From JAMXLO01 sp036265005 (GTDB lineage: Bacteria; Pseudomonadota; Alphaproteobacteria; Acetobacterales; Acetobacteraceae), in the NCBI GenBank assembly GCA_036265005.1, contig DATAPW010000397.1:21572-85571 (forward strand): 64,000 bases of DNA, given 5' to 3'. Numbering within the stretch: position 1 is the stretch's first letter; each line of letters begins with the position of its first letter. A model generated the notes under the pieces. That model ran no database searches and was not told the origin of the DNA. It was given only the letters and a program-made list of their open reading frames with translations. A program made the position numbers and the translations under genes. This document shows, one piece after another, positions 26,692-35,954 of the stretch.

Positions 26692-28808
26692 CGCAACACG
26701 CGCTCGAAAGCTTCTTCTGGCCGAATTCGATCGCGGTACTCGGTGCCTCGCCCGACGTGCATCGCATTCGCGGCCGCCTGTTGCGCCAGTTGCGCGAAAA
26801 CGGCTTCCCCGGCCGCATCCTGCCGATCAACCCGAGCTACCAGGAGATCGACGGATTGCGCTGCTATCCGTCGATCGCCGCGGTGGGCGAACCGATGGAC
26901 CTCGCGCTGGTGGCCATACCAGCCGCCGGCGTTGCCCCTGCCTTGGACGAGTGCGCCAGGGCCGGCGTGAAGAATGCCCTGATCATAAGCTCAGGCTTCG
27001 CCGAGGAGGGCGGCGCCGCCGGCGAGATGCAGGCGGCGTTGGTGGAGGTGACGCAGCGCACCGGTATCCGTGCCTGCGGTCCAAACTGCGAGGGCTATTT
27101 CAACGCACTCGGCAAGATCGCCACCACCTTCAGCCCGACCGTCGAAGTGAAGGAAGACGAAGGCCGGGTCCTCGCATCGGACCGGCGCATCGGCGTGATC
27201 GCGCAATCGGGCGGCATCGGCTTTGCGCTGTTCAATCGCGGCAAGGCGGCGGGGATCGGCTTCACCTACGTGATCTCCACCGGCAACGAAGCCGACCTGA
27301 CCATGGCCGAGTTCCTCGACTACATGGTCGAGGACAAGAACACCCACGCCGTGATGCTGTTCTGCGAGGCGGTGCGCAACGGGCCCGGGTTCATTGCCGC
27401 CCTCGCCAAGGCGCGGCGACTGGGCAAGCCGATCATCGCCATCAAGATCGGCCGGTCGGATGCCGGTTCGCGCGCATCCGCATCGCACACTGCATCGCTG
27501 TCGGGATCGTACACCGCCTATCGCGCCGTGTTCGAACGGTATGGCGTGATCGAAGCGGAGGACCCGGACGAAGCCGTGGCGATCGCCGGCGTGTTGCTGA
27601 CCTGCCCCCTGCCGAAGGGTCGCCGCACCGGCATCATCACGCCGTCGGGCGGCGGCGGCGCCTGGATGGCGGACACGCTGTCGGCGCATGGGCTGAGCGT
27701 GCCGGGATTGTCGGCGGAAACCCAGGCCGCGCTGCGGGCGTTGATGCCGTCATACGGTGCGTCGGGCAACCCGGTCGATGTCACCGCGCAGGGTTCCAAT
27801 ACCGGACCCGCGATGATGACGGTGATGGAGCAGCTTGCCGGGTCAGACGAGTTGGACATGCTGGTGCTGATCACGTCGCTGACCAGCGAGACGCGCGTAT
27901 CGCTCGATGCGGCGCGCGTGCGTGCCGCGGCGGCGCGTTGCGGCAAGCCGATGACGGTGTGGACCTATACGCTGCCTTCGGCCTTTGGCCGCGAGCAGGC
28001 GGCCGGCTGCGGGTTGTTCGTGCACAGCGACCTGCGCAATGTCGGCGTGGCGATGGGCAAACTTGCCGGCTACGCGGAGGCATTGGCACGCCCCCTCCCC
28101 GCTTCGCCCGGCGGCATCGACGTTGCGCCGTTGCCCAGCGATCTGCCGCCTGTGCTGACCGAGCATCATGCGAAGGCCTTGCTGGCGCCGTTCGGCCTGC
28201 CTGAGTCGCATGAGCGCCTGGCGATGTCACCGGCCGAGGCGGTCGAAGCGGCTGTGGCGCTGGGGTTTCCGGTGGCGCTGAAAGTCGCGTCAGCCGATTT
28301 GCCGCATAAGACCGAGGCCGGTGGGGTGATTCTCGGGTTGCAGGGCCAGCATTCCGTCACCGCTGGCTACGAGCAGATCATCCGGTCCGCAAAACGCTAC
28401 AAGCCGGACGCGCGGATCGACGGCGTGCTGGTGCAGAAGATGGCGCCGAAAGGCCACGAGCTGGTGATCGGCATGGTGAACGACCCAACCTTCGGTCCGA
28501 TTATGATGGTCGGACTTGGCGGCACGATGGTAGAGCTGATGGGCGACGTGGCGCACCGGCCGGCCCCGGTCGATGTCGCGGAAGCCACCGACATGCTGCG
28601 CAGCCTGAAGTCCGCGAAGTTGCTGGACGGCTTTCGCGGCGCCGATCCGATCGACATCGCGCCCGCCGCGGCGTTGATCGCCAATCTGTCCCAGGCGGCG
28701 ATCGCGTATCGCGATCGTATCGCGGAGATGGAGCTCAATCCGGTGATCCTGCACGATGATGGTTCGGGCCTGACGATTGCGGATGCGCTGATCGTGTTGA
28801 AAGAATGA
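26688..28808 (+). CDS. ADP-forming acyl-CoA synthetase (acetate-CoA ligase family)
   Basis: 706-residue NDP-forming ligase that makes an acyl-CoA from acid, CoA and ATP (or the reverse). It has an N-terminal CoA-binding domain (SIAVLGASPDVHRIRG at about 12-27), a succinyl-CoA-ligase-like middle part with the phosphohistidine segment ASASHTASLSGS near 266 and a C-terminal ATP-grasp domain from about 490 (HHAKALLAPFGLP, then ALKVAS, and EMELNPVI at the end). The length matches the fused alpha-beta form. The start overlaps the hydrolase stop by ATGA. It should feed the acyl-CoA dehydrogenase encoded downstream. Confidence 0.93.
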   Translation: MTQHALESFFWPNSIAVLGASPDVHRIRGRLLRQLRENGFPGRILPINPSYQEIDGLRCYPSIAAVGEPMDLALVAIPAAGVAPALDECARAGVKNALIISSGFAEEGGAAGEMQAALVEVTQRTGIRACGPNCEGYFNALGKIATTFSPTVEVKEDEGRVLASDRRIGVIAQSGGIGFALFNRGKAAGIGFTYVISTGNEADLTMAEFLDYMVEDKNTHAVMLFCEAVRNGPGFIAALAKARRLGKPIIAIKIGRSDAGSRASASHTASLSGSYTAYRAVFERYGVIEAEDPDEAVAIAGVLLTCPLPKGRRTGIITPSGGGGAWMADTLSAHGLSVPGLSAETQAALRALMPSYGASGNPVDVTAQGSNTGPAMMTVMEQLAGSDELDMLVLITSLTSETRVSLDAARVRAAAARCGKPMTVWTYTLPSAFGREQAAGCGLFVHSDLRNVGVAMGKLAGYAEALARPLPASPGGIDVAPLPSDLPPVLTEHHAKALLAPFGLPESHERLAMSPAEAVEAAVALGFPVALKVASADLPHKTEAGGVILGLQGQHSVTAGYEQIIRSAKRYKPDARIDGVLVQKMAPKGHELVIGMVNDPTFGPIMMVGLGGTMVELMGDVAHRPAPVDVAEATDMLRSLKSAKLLDGFRGADPIDIAPAAALIANLSQAAIAYRDRIAEMELNPVILHDDGSGLTIADALIVLKE

Positions 28809-28825
28809 AGCGAGGGCGGTGCAAT

Positions 28826-28908
28826 GGCGGAATGCACTGCGCTTCTCCGCCCTACGGACTGCGACTACGACAAGTTGTAGGGCGAAGAAAAGCGCAGCGC
28901 ATTCCGCC
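28826..28908. repeat. Dispersed palindromic repeat, copy 2
   Basis: Left arm 28826-28855 (GGCGGAATGCACTGCGC then TTCTCCGCCCTAC) and right arm 28877-28908 (GTAGGGCGAAGAAAAGCGC then AGCGCATTCCGCC) are imperfect reverse complements around a 21-base centre, matching the repeat at 5825-5910. It sits between the synthetase and acyl-CoA dehydrogenase genes and might fold in the mRNA between them. Confidence 0.85.
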
Positions 28909-28928
28909 GCCACATAACGGAAGAACCC

Positions 28929-30089
28929 ATGTTCGAACTCTCTGAAGAACATCGCATGCTGCAGGACCTGGTCGCCAAGTTCGTCGACCGGGAACTGATC
29001 CCGCTGGAAAATTCGGTGCTCGCACGCGAGATGTCCGGCCAGAAATCCGCACTGTCCGCGGACGAGGAAGCAACCCTTCTCGGCAAATGCCGTGAGCTCG
29101 GCCTGTGGGGTCTCGACGTGCCGGAGGAATTCGGCGGCGCCAACCTGCCAACCGTCGCGCTGATCGGCGTTTACGAGGAACAGGGCCGCACCTGCGTGCC
29201 GTTCACCTTCCCACCGGACAGCCCCAACCTGCACATGCTGATGGCGGTCGCCGATCCTGACCAGCGCAGGAAGTATCTCGAACCTTACGCGCGCGGCGAG
29301 GCCCATTCGGCTATCGCGATCTCCGAACCGAATGCCGGCGGCGATCCTGCGGGGATGATCACCCGCGCGGTTCAGGACGGCAGCGACTGGGTGATCAACG
29401 GCCGAAAGATCTGGGTCAGCCGCGTGCCGCAGGCGGATTTCGTCATCGTCATGGCCCGCACCGGCGAGGGCAAGCGCCACGAAGGCGTTACCGCCTTCAT
29501 CGTCGAGCGCGGCACCAAGGGTTTCAACATTGAACGCGAAATCCCCATGCTCGGCGGCCAGCGCACCTACGAGCTCACGTTCGACGACTGCCGCATCCCC
29601 GGATCGCAACTGCTCGGCCAGGTCGGCCGCGGCTTCGCGCCGATGCAGTTGCGCCTGACGGTGCGGCGCCTGCAGATTGGCGCCTGGTGCATCGGCATGA
29701 CGCGCCGCGCGCTCGACATGATGATGGAGCACGCCAAGCAGCGCGTGACATTCGGCGCGCGCCTGGCGGACCGGCAGGCCATCCAGTGGTGGATCGCCGA
29801 CGCTGCGATCAAGATCCACGCCTGCCGCCTGATGGTGTATGATGCGGCGGCCAAGGCGGATGCCGGACGCGATGTACGGACCGAGGCTTCGATGGTGAAG
29901 CTGTACGGCACCGAGATGGCGACCGAAACCATTGACCACGCGATGCAGGCTTTCGGCGCGATGGGTGTGGCGAAAGAGCTGCCACTGCAACTGATGGCGC
30001 AGAAGGTGCGCACCATGCGTGTCTATGAAGGCCCATCCGAAGTGCACCGCATGGTCATCGCGCGCCGCATGCTGAACGAACGCAGGTAA
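28929..30089 (+). CDS. Acyl-CoA dehydrogenase
   Basis: 386-residue FAD enzyme. The N-terminal domain begins MFELSEEHRMLQDLVAKF; ISEPNAGGDPAGM is the substrate/FAD motif; the C-terminal domain carries KQRVTFGARLADRQAIQWWIAD and YEGPSEVHRMVIARRML, in which the Glu of YEG is in the position of the catalytic base of medium-chain acyl-CoA dehydrogenase. It therefore looks catalytically complete, in contrast to the pair at 9692-12050. It follows the synthetase gene after the palindromic repeat and is 11 bases upstream of the SDR gene. Confidence 0.93.
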   Translation: MFELSEEHRMLQDLVAKFVDRELIPLENSVLAREMSGQKSALSADEEATLLGKCRELGLWGLDVPEEFGGANLPTVALIGVYEEQGRTCVPFTFPPDSPNLHMLMAVADPDQRRKYLEPYARGEAHSAIAISEPNAGGDPAGMITRAVQDGSDWVINGRKIWVSRVPQADFVIVMARTGEGKRHEGVTAFIVERGTKGFNIEREIPMLGGQRTYELTFDDCRIPGSQLLGQVGRGFAPMQLRLTVRRLQIGAWCIGMTRRALDMMMEHAKQRVTFGARLADRQAIQWWIADAAIKIHACRLMVYDAAAKADAGRDVRTEASMVKLYGTEMATETIDHAMQAFGAMGVAKELPLQLMAQKVRTMRVYEGPSEVHRMVIARRMLNERR

Positions 30090-30100
30090 GGAGACGCAAC

Positions 30101-30949
30101 ATGCACATGCTGGATGGCAAGGTCGCTATCGTCACCGGAGCGAGTCGCGGCATCGGCCAGGCGATCGCCGAACTGTTCGCCGAAGAGGGCGCGAAGGTGG
30201 TGTGCGCGGCGCGCACCTTCCATGAAGGCGACCATCGGATGCTGGAAGGATCGCTCTCGCGCACTGTGGACCTGATCCGCGCCAAGGGCGGCGAAGCGAA
30301 GGCAGTCACGGCCGATGTGTCCAACGAGGACGACTGCATCGCGCTGGCGCAATCGGCGCGCGACTATGGTCCGATCGACATCCTGGTGAACAACGCAGCG
30401 CTCAGTTACTTCCAGCCGATCACCGAGATGCAGACCAACCGTTGGGTGCGCGCCTTCGCCGTGGATGTGCACGGCCCGTTCATGCTGGCGAAGGAAGCGC
30501 TGAAGGACATGGTTCCGCGACGCAGCGGCGCAATCGTCAACATCAGCTCCGGCGCAGCGATCGGTCCCGGACGTGGTCCGTACGCCGACAAGACCGTGCG
30601 CGGCGGCACGATGTACGGCGCGGTGAAGGCGGCGCTGGAACGCTTCACCCAGGGCCTGGCGCAAGAGGTCGCACAGTACGACGGGATCACCGTCGCGGCG
30701 GTTTCGCCGTCACGCGTGGTCCCGACACCGGGCACGGTTTATCACAAGCTGGTTTCCGGCATGGACGATCCGAAAGGCGAGCCGACCATCATGATGGCGC
30801 GCGCTGCGTTGTTGCTGGCAAGTGAGTCTTCGGCACGGGTCAACGGACGCATCACCTACAGCCAGCAGATCCTCAAGGAATTCGGCTGGATCGAGAATGC
30901 CGTGGGCCGTGGCGTGGACACGCCGGGTTCGGGCTATTCGCAGATCTAG
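30101..30949 (+). CDS. SDR-family oxidoreductase
   Basis: 282-residue short-chain dehydrogenase. TGASRGIG is near residue 14, NNAALS near 100, Ser in VNISSGAAIG and Tyr-x-x-x-Lys in MYGAVKAALE. Relative to classical members it has an insert after the cofactor motif (FHEGDHRMLEGSL) and an extended C-terminus that ends GRGVDTPGSGYSQI. Start ATG at 30101 follows AAGGAG. In this operon it would be the 3-hydroxyacyl-CoA or alcohol dehydrogenase step after the acyl-CoA dehydrogenase and hydratase; this is inference from order. Confidence 0.9.
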   Translation: MHMLDGKVAIVTGASRGIGQAIAELFAEEGAKVVCAARTFHEGDHRMLEGSLSRTVDLIRAKGGEAKAVTADVSNEDDCIALAQSARDYGPIDILVNNAALSYFQPITEMQTNRWVRAFAVDVHGPFMLAKEALKDMVPRRSGAIVNISSGAAIGPGRGPYADKTVRGGTMYGAVKAALERFTQGLAQEVAQYDGITVAAVSPSRVVPTPGTVYHKLVSGMDDPKGEPTIMMARAALLLASESSARVNGRITYSQQILKEFGWIENAVGRGVDTPGSGYSQI

Positions 30950-30984
30950 CGTGTCGGCCCGCTGTCACTGCGAGGGGCCACGTC

Positions 30985-31911
30985 TCAGATCGCCGACCGC
31001 AGTAACTCCACCGAACGCTGCACACCAACCAGCGGCGGCAGCAGCAGGTCCTCGTGCTCGATCGACAGCACATCGTCGTAGCCGACCAGGCGCAGCAACG
31101 AGCAGAACTCGCGCCACCACAGCAAATCGTGGCCGTAGCCTAACGTGACATAGCTCCATGAGCGGTCGAGCAATCGATCGGTCGGCGTGGTGTCGATCAG
31201 GCTGTTGACCGCAGCTCGACGCGGATCGAGCCGCGTGTCCTTCGCATGCACGTGGTAGATCGCCGGCGCCAGCACACGCGTTGCGGCGAGCGGATCGGCA
31301 CCCATCCAGAACAGATGGCTGGGATCGAAGTTGGCGCCAACGACCGGTCCGACGGCATCACGCAGCCGGAACAACGTTGCCACATTATAGACGTTCTGCT
31401 GACCATGCAGTTCCAGGCACAGCCGGCCGACGCCGGCCGCCTTGGCCTCCGCCACCAGGCCCTTCCAGTATGGAATGAGCACCTCATCCCACTGCCAGGC
31501 CAGCACGCCCGCGGCTTCCGGCGGCCAGGCCGTGGTGACCCAGTTGGCGTTGGCATCACCAGGTCCGCCTGGGCAGCCCGACATCATCACCACGCGATCC
31601 ACGCCCAGCAACCCCGCAAGCCGGATGGTCTTCGAGGTCACCGCCTGGTGCTGCCGCCCAAGATCTCCGGGGTGCAGCGGATTGCCCGAGCAGTTCAGTG
31701 CACTCAGCGAGAGGCCATGATCGCGCAGCTTCGCCAGGAATTCGCCGCGGGCCGGCGCGCTGTCCAGCAGCATATCCAGCTTGACATGCGGCGCGCTCGA
31801 CCAGTTGCCGCAGGGAAACTCCAACACCTCGATGCCCAGTTCCGCTGCCGTGCGCAGCAACGCGTCGAGTGACAGATGTCCGAGGCTGTCGGTGACCATG
31901 CCGATACGCAT
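30985..31911 (-). CDS. Sugar-phosphate isomerase/epimerase TIM-barrel protein (IolE/IolI-like)
   Basis: 308-residue xylose-isomerase-like TIM barrel. The metal-binding residues expected for the family are visible: Glu in CLELHGQQ, Asp and His in ANFDPSHLFW, His in YHVHAKDTR and Glu in LSIEHEDLL. Family members epimerise or isomerise sugars and dehydrate inosose (IolE). Its neighbours include a dehydrogenase of the inositol family and IolD, so an inosose dehydratase or isomerase role is the best guess. It follows the channel-like gene by 11 bases on the same strand. Confidence 0.85.
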   Translation of the reverse strand: MRIGMVTDSLGHLSLDALLRTAAELGIEVLEFPCGNWSSAPHVKLDMLLDSAPARGEFLAKLRDHGLSLSALNCSGNPLHPGDLGRQHQAVTSKTIRLAGLLGVDRVVMMSGCPGGPGDANANWVTTAWPPEAAGVLAWQWDEVLIPYWKGLVAEAKAAGVGRLCLELHGQQNVYNVATLFRLRDAVGPVVGANFDPSHLFWMGADPLAATRVLAPAIYHVHAKDTRLDPRRAAVNSLIDTTPTDRLLDRSWSYVTLGYGHDLLWWREFCSLLRLVGYDDVLSIEHEDLLLPPLVGVQRSVELLRSAI

Positions 31912-31922
31912 TATGCAATCTC

Positions 31923-32993
31923 CTATCGGGTGGTGCCGAAATACCGGTCCCGCAATGTGTCCAGCACGCCGTTATCCTTCAGGCGCAGGATCGCTTCGCT
32001 GATCGGCCGCGTGAGCGGACTGCCGGTGGGCAGCGCGAAGCCGTACTTCTCCGGCTTGAACACCGGCCCCACCTCGGTGATCGGCAGTTCGGGATGCGCG
32101 TTGTCGTACCACTCCAGCACCGGCGCATCGCGCACGATCGCGCTGACCTCACCCTTCAGCAATGCGTCCACCGCTGCCTCCATCGTATCGAACGATACCA
32201 CGTCGAGCATCGCCGCGCGGCAATAGCTTTCCCCGACGCTGCCGGTCAGGACGCCGACATGCTTGCCGCGCAGATCGTTGAAGTTGTTGATCTGGTGGGC
32301 AATCGTGGCAACCGTCATCACGCTGGTGATGCTGGAGGTGACATAGGCGACGATCGCAACGCCGCAGGCCAGCCAGAGTGCGCCGAGAATCCGGCCGAGC
32401 CAGCCCAGCAGGTTCCGATGCGACGTCGATCCGGAGGTGGTCACCGACATCACGTGGAAGAACGACTCGGCAAAACCTTCACGCCACGTCTGGGGAAATT
32501 CCGGATGCCATTTGCGGTCGATCAGCGTCAGCACGATCGTGGCAACAACGACCAGGACAGCGATCCAGGCATAGATCCGCAGATGCCCGCTCGCCCGCAG
32601 CCCGGCGACCAGGCTGCCCAGCCCACTCTGCCGGTCCTCGTCGATCATGATCCTGAGACCGGCGTCGAAATACGGCTGGCTGAAATCCATCTGGCCAAAC
32701 CGCTCGGCGGTGATCGTGAGACTGGTCACGGCGACGTCCACCTGCCTGTCGCGCACCAACTGCAGCAACTGGGCAACCGAGCTTACCGGTTGGATGTCAT
32801 AGGTCAGCTTCAGGTCGCCGGCGATCTGCCGCCATAGCTCCCAGGTGAATCCGGTGTAGCCGTCACCGGATTTCATGATGAACGGCGGGGAGACATAGAC
32901 CGCCGCCTTGATCGGCACTGACGCCGGCTGCGCCACCGCCACGCCGACACCGCACAGCAACAGCACGAGGACGACGATCAGACGGGTTCGCAT
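31923..32993 (-). CDS. Bacterial ionotropic glutamate-receptor-like ligand-gated channel
   Basis: 356-residue membrane protein. A signal peptide (1-21) is followed by the first half of a periplasmic ligand-binding domain (28-130), a helix at about 139-158, a re-entrant pore region at 171-195, a helix at about 198-221 and the second half of the binding domain (235-356). This is the S1-pore-S2 order of GluR0-type receptors. SLTITAERFGQMDFSQPY holds the amino-acid-binding Arg, and VRDAPVLEWY the Asp. The presumed filter reads VTTSGSTS, not the TVGYG of GluR0, so selectivity cannot be predicted. The ATG at 32993 gives a complete signal peptide; the ribosome site is weak. A simple binding protein is excluded by the two internal hydrophobic helices. 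Confidence 0.82.
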   Translation of the reverse strand: MRTRLIVVLVLLLCGVGVAVAQPASVPIKAAVYVSPPFIMKSGDGYTGFTWELWRQIAGDLKLTYDIQPVSSVAQLLQLVRDRQVDVAVTSLTITAERFGQMDFSQPYFDAGLRIMIDEDRQSGLGSLVAGLRASGHLRIYAWIAVLVVVATIVLTLIDRKWHPEFPQTWREGFAESFFHVMSVTTSGSTSHRNLLGWLGRILGALWLACGVAIVAYVTSSITSVMTVATIAHQINNFNDLRGKHVGVLTGSVGESYCRAAMLDVVSFDTMEAAVDALLKGEVSAIVRDAPVLEWYDNAHPELPITEVGPVFKPEKYGFALPTGSPLTRPISEAILRLKDNGVLDTLRDRYFGTTR

Positions 32994-33057
32994 ATGCACC
33001 GCGGATCGAGGGACATGGTGGAGGTCGTTATGCTCGCAATGCCGATTCGGATTCCAG

Positions 33058-34035
33058 TCAGAGCCGCACCGCCTGCCCTGTCGTCGCCGACCGGGTCGCC
33101 GCATCCGCCAGCAGCAGGGCCTTCAGGCCATCGTCCCCGTCCGGACGCGGGGACCGGCCGGACGCCACGGCAGCGATGAACGCGTCCAGTTCCGCGCGAT
33201 ACGCTGCCGCATAGCGCTCCAGGAAGAACGGCAGTGTCGGGTCGGTGGCGAAGCCGGCCTCAGTTGCCAGCTCCACTGTCGTCGCGGTGACATTGCCCGC
33301 GCGCAGCAGCCCCTTCGCGCCATGTACCTCGATCCGCTGATCGTAGCCATAACTCGCTCGGCGCGAATTCGAAATCTGGCAGAGTTTGCCGCTGGCCGTG
33401 CGCAGCGTAACGACGGCTGTATCGACATCCCCGGCTGCAGCGATCGACTGGTCCACCAGGCACGACGCGGCAGCATGCAACTCTGTCGGTTCTTCGCCCA
33501 TCAGGAACCGCGCCATGTCCAGGTCGTGTATCATCATGTCGCGGAACAGGCCGCCCGACGTGGCCACATAAGCCGGCGGCGGCGGCGCAGGATCCCGGCT
33601 GGTGATGGTCAGCATTTCGAGCGAGCCGATTTCCCCTGCGTCCAGGCGGCGTTTCAGCGCCGAGAAATGCGGATCGAAGCGGCGATTGAACCCCACCATC
33701 AGCACAACACCGGCCCCTCGCACCGCGTCCAGGCAGGTGCGGACCCGATCCGCCGACAGGTCGATCGGTTTTTCACAGAAGATCGCTCGCCCGGCCGCGG
33801 CAGCGCGTTCGATATAGTCGGCATGGGTCGGCGTCGGCGACCCGATCAGCACGGCATCCGCCGCGAAGGCTGCGTCCAGCGACAAAGCTCCGGCGCCGCA
33901 TTGCCTGGCCAGGCGTGCGGCAGCCGCTGTATCCACATCGGCGACGCCGGCGAGACGCGCCCCGGCAGCGGCCGCAATGTTGCGTGCGTGGATCTGGCCG
34001 ATGCGGCCCGCGCCGATCACGGCAATGCTCAGCAT
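33058..34035 (-). CDS. Gfo/Idh/MocA-family dehydrogenase (myo-inositol 2-dehydrogenase-like)
   Basis: 325-residue NAD(P)-dependent dehydrogenase. The Rossmann motif VIGAGRIGQIHARNI is at residues 6-20, CEKPIDL near 91 carries the catalytic Lys, and MVGFNRRFDPHF and HDLDMARFLMGE carry the catalytic residues of the inositol dehydrogenase branch. Oxidation of myo-inositol or a related cyclitol to the 2-ketone (inosose) is likely because the next, divergent gene is IolD. The start ATG at 34035 is chosen by homology to the family N-terminus. The channel-like gene follows on the same strand after 64 bases. Confidence 0.88.
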   Translation of the reverse strand: MLSIAVIGAGRIGQIHARNIAAAAGARLAGVADVDTAAAARLARQCGAGALSLDAAFAADAVLIGSPTPTHADYIERAAAAGRAIFCEKPIDLSADRVRTCLDAVRGAGVVLMVGFNRRFDPHFSALKRRLDAGEIGSLEMLTITSRDPAPPPPAYVATSGGLFRDMMIHDLDMARFLMGEEPTELHAAASCLVDQSIAAAGDVDTAVVTLRTASGKLCQISNSRRASYGYDQRIEVHGAKGLLRAGNVTATTVELATEAGFATDPTLPFFLERYAAAYRAELDAFIAAVASGRSPRPDGDDGLKALLLADAATRSATTGQAVRL

Positions 34036-34112
34036 CGCGGCGCCCTCCCTTTTCCGACATGTCCGTGGGACAATAGCAACAGAACCGCCGATTGGCAGGA
34101 GGAAACGCAACC

Positions 34113-35954
34113 ATGAGCACGATCCGGCTGACCATGGCGCAGGCGCTGGTTCGCTATCTCGCAGCGCAGCGGACCGAATGCGAGGGACGGCCTGTGGCAT
34201 TGTTCGGCGGCGTGTGGGCCATCTTCGGCCATGGCAATGTCGCCGGCATCGGCGAAGCATTGGGTGCGCATCAGGCGGAACTGCCGACTTATCGGGCACA
34301 TAACGAGCAGGCCATGGCGCTGGCCGCGATAGCCTACGCCAAGGCAATGCATCGGCGCCGCATGATGGCGTGCACCACGTCGATCGGGCCGGGCGCGACC
34401 AATATGATCACCGCTGCTGCGGTGGCGCATGTGGATCGCTTGCCGGTGCTGCTGCTGCCCGGCGATGTGTTCGCGTCGCGGCGGCCCGATCCGGTGCTGC
34501 AGCAGGTTGAGAGTTTCGGCGATGGCACAGTGTCGGCCAACGACTGCTTCCGTCCGGTATCGCGCTATTTCGACCGCATCACACGGCCGGAACAACTGCT
34601 GACCGCATTGCCGCGCGCCCTGTCGGTGCTGACGGACCCGGCAGAATGCGGCCCGGTGACACTGGCGCTTTGCCAGGACGTACAGGCCGAAGCATTCGAC
34701 TATCCTGAGCACTTCTTTGCCGATCGTGTCTGGCATGTCCGGCGCCAGCGGCCGGATGAAGTCGAGCTGGCTGCGGCAGCACGCGTGCTGCGCGACGCCA
34801 AGGCACCGCTGATCATTGCCGGTGGCGGCGTGCATTATTCCGAGGCGACCGAGGCGCTGGATCGCTTTGCCACCACGCATGGCATCCCGGTCGCGGAAAC
34901 CCAGGCCGGAAAGAGCGCGTTGCGCCACGACCATGCGTTCAACCTCGGCGCGATCGGCGTCACCGGCACGTCAACAGCGAACGCGGCGGCACAATCCGCC
35001 GATGTGATCCTTGCCGTGGGGACCCGCCTGCAGGATTTCACCACCGGATCCTGGGCACTGTTCCGCCATCCGGAGCGCCGGATGATCGGCCTGAACGTGC
35101 AGGTGTTCGATGCGACCAAGCATCACATGATGCCGCTGATTGCCGATGCGCGGGTTGGGCTGGCGGAACTGGGCGCCGCACTGGCAACATGGCGTGCGCC
35201 GGACGCGTGGCGTGCCGTGTTCAGCGAGAACGTCACGGCATGGCGTGATGCCGCAGCCGCTGTCACGGCACCCACCAACGCGGCATTGCCCTCGGACGCC
35301 CAGGTGATCGGCGCGGTGCAGCGCGCGATACCCAATGATGCCGTGGTGGTTTGCGCGGCCGGCGGACTGCCCGGCGAATTGCACAAGCTCTGGTCGGCGC
35401 GACAGGTCGGCACCTATCACCTGGAGTACGGCTATTCCTGCATGGGTTATGAAATCGCCGGTGGACTGGGCGTGAAAATGGCGCGGCCGGAGCGCGAGGT
35501 CATCGTGCTGGTCGGCGACGGCAGCTATCTGATGCTGAATTCGGAGATTGCCACCTCGGTGATGTTGGGGCTGAAACTCACCATGGTGGTGCTGGACAAT
35601 GGCGGTTTCGGCTGCATCGACCGACTGCAGCGCGCCACGGGGGGACAGGCGTTCAACAACCTGCTGGCGGATTGCGGTGCCCCGCCCGCGGTGGATTTCC
35701 GTGCCCATGCCGCCAGCCTTGGCGCCATGGCGGAACAGGTCGATGGCGTTGCGGAACTGGAGGCAGCCATCCGCCGCGCCCTGCAGGCAGACCGCACCAG
35801 CGTGGTGGTGATCCGCACCGACCCGCATATTTCCACCGCGGCGGGAGGCCACTGGTGGGAGGTCGGCGTGCCCGAGGTGTCCGGGCGCTCGCAGGTGAAT
35901 GCCGCGCGCGCCGACTACGAGACGCAGCGCATGGCACAGCGGCTAGGCGATTGA
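34113..35954 (+). CDS. iolD: 3D-(3,5/4)-trihydroxycyclohexane-1,2-dione hydrolase IolD
   Basis: Thiamine-diphosphate enzyme of myo-inositol catabolism that opens the cyclohexane-dione ring. The 613-residue protein has three domains: N-terminal pyrimidine-binding with the catalytic Glu in YRAHNEQAMALAA, a central Rossmann-like domain, and a C-terminal cofactor domain with GDGSYLM followed by DNGGFG, the standard thiamine motif. The length fits IolD. ATG at 34113 follows AGGAGG at 9 bases. It is divergent from the dehydrogenase gene. IolB and IolC homologues are not in the window. The 3' end overlaps the convergent glycosyltransferase gene by 12 bases. Confidence 0.93.
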   Translation: MSTIRLTMAQALVRYLAAQRTECEGRPVALFGGVWAIFGHGNVAGIGEALGAHQAELPTYRAHNEQAMALAAIAYAKAMHRRRMMACTTSIGPGATNMITAAAVAHVDRLPVLLLPGDVFASRRPDPVLQQVESFGDGTVSANDCFRPVSRYFDRITRPEQLLTALPRALSVLTDPAECGPVTLALCQDVQAEAFDYPEHFFADRVWHVRRQRPDEVELAAAARVLRDAKAPLIIAGGGVHYSEATEALDRFATTHGIPVAETQAGKSALRHDHAFNLGAIGVTGTSTANAAAQSADVILAVGTRLQDFTTGSWALFRHPERRMIGLNVQVFDATKHHMMPLIADARVGLAELGAALATWRAPDAWRAVFSENVTAWRDAAAAVTAPTNAALPSDAQVIGAVQRAIPNDAVVVCAAGGLPGELHKLWSARQVGTYHLEYGYSCMGYEIAGGLGVKMARPEREVIVLVGDGSYLMLNSEIATSVMLGLKLTMVVLDNGGFGCIDRLQRATGGQAFNNLLADCGAPPAVDFRAHAASLGAMAEQVDGVAELEAAIRRALQADRTSVVVIRTDPHISTAAGGHWWEVGVPEVSGRSQVNAARADYETQRMAQRLGD

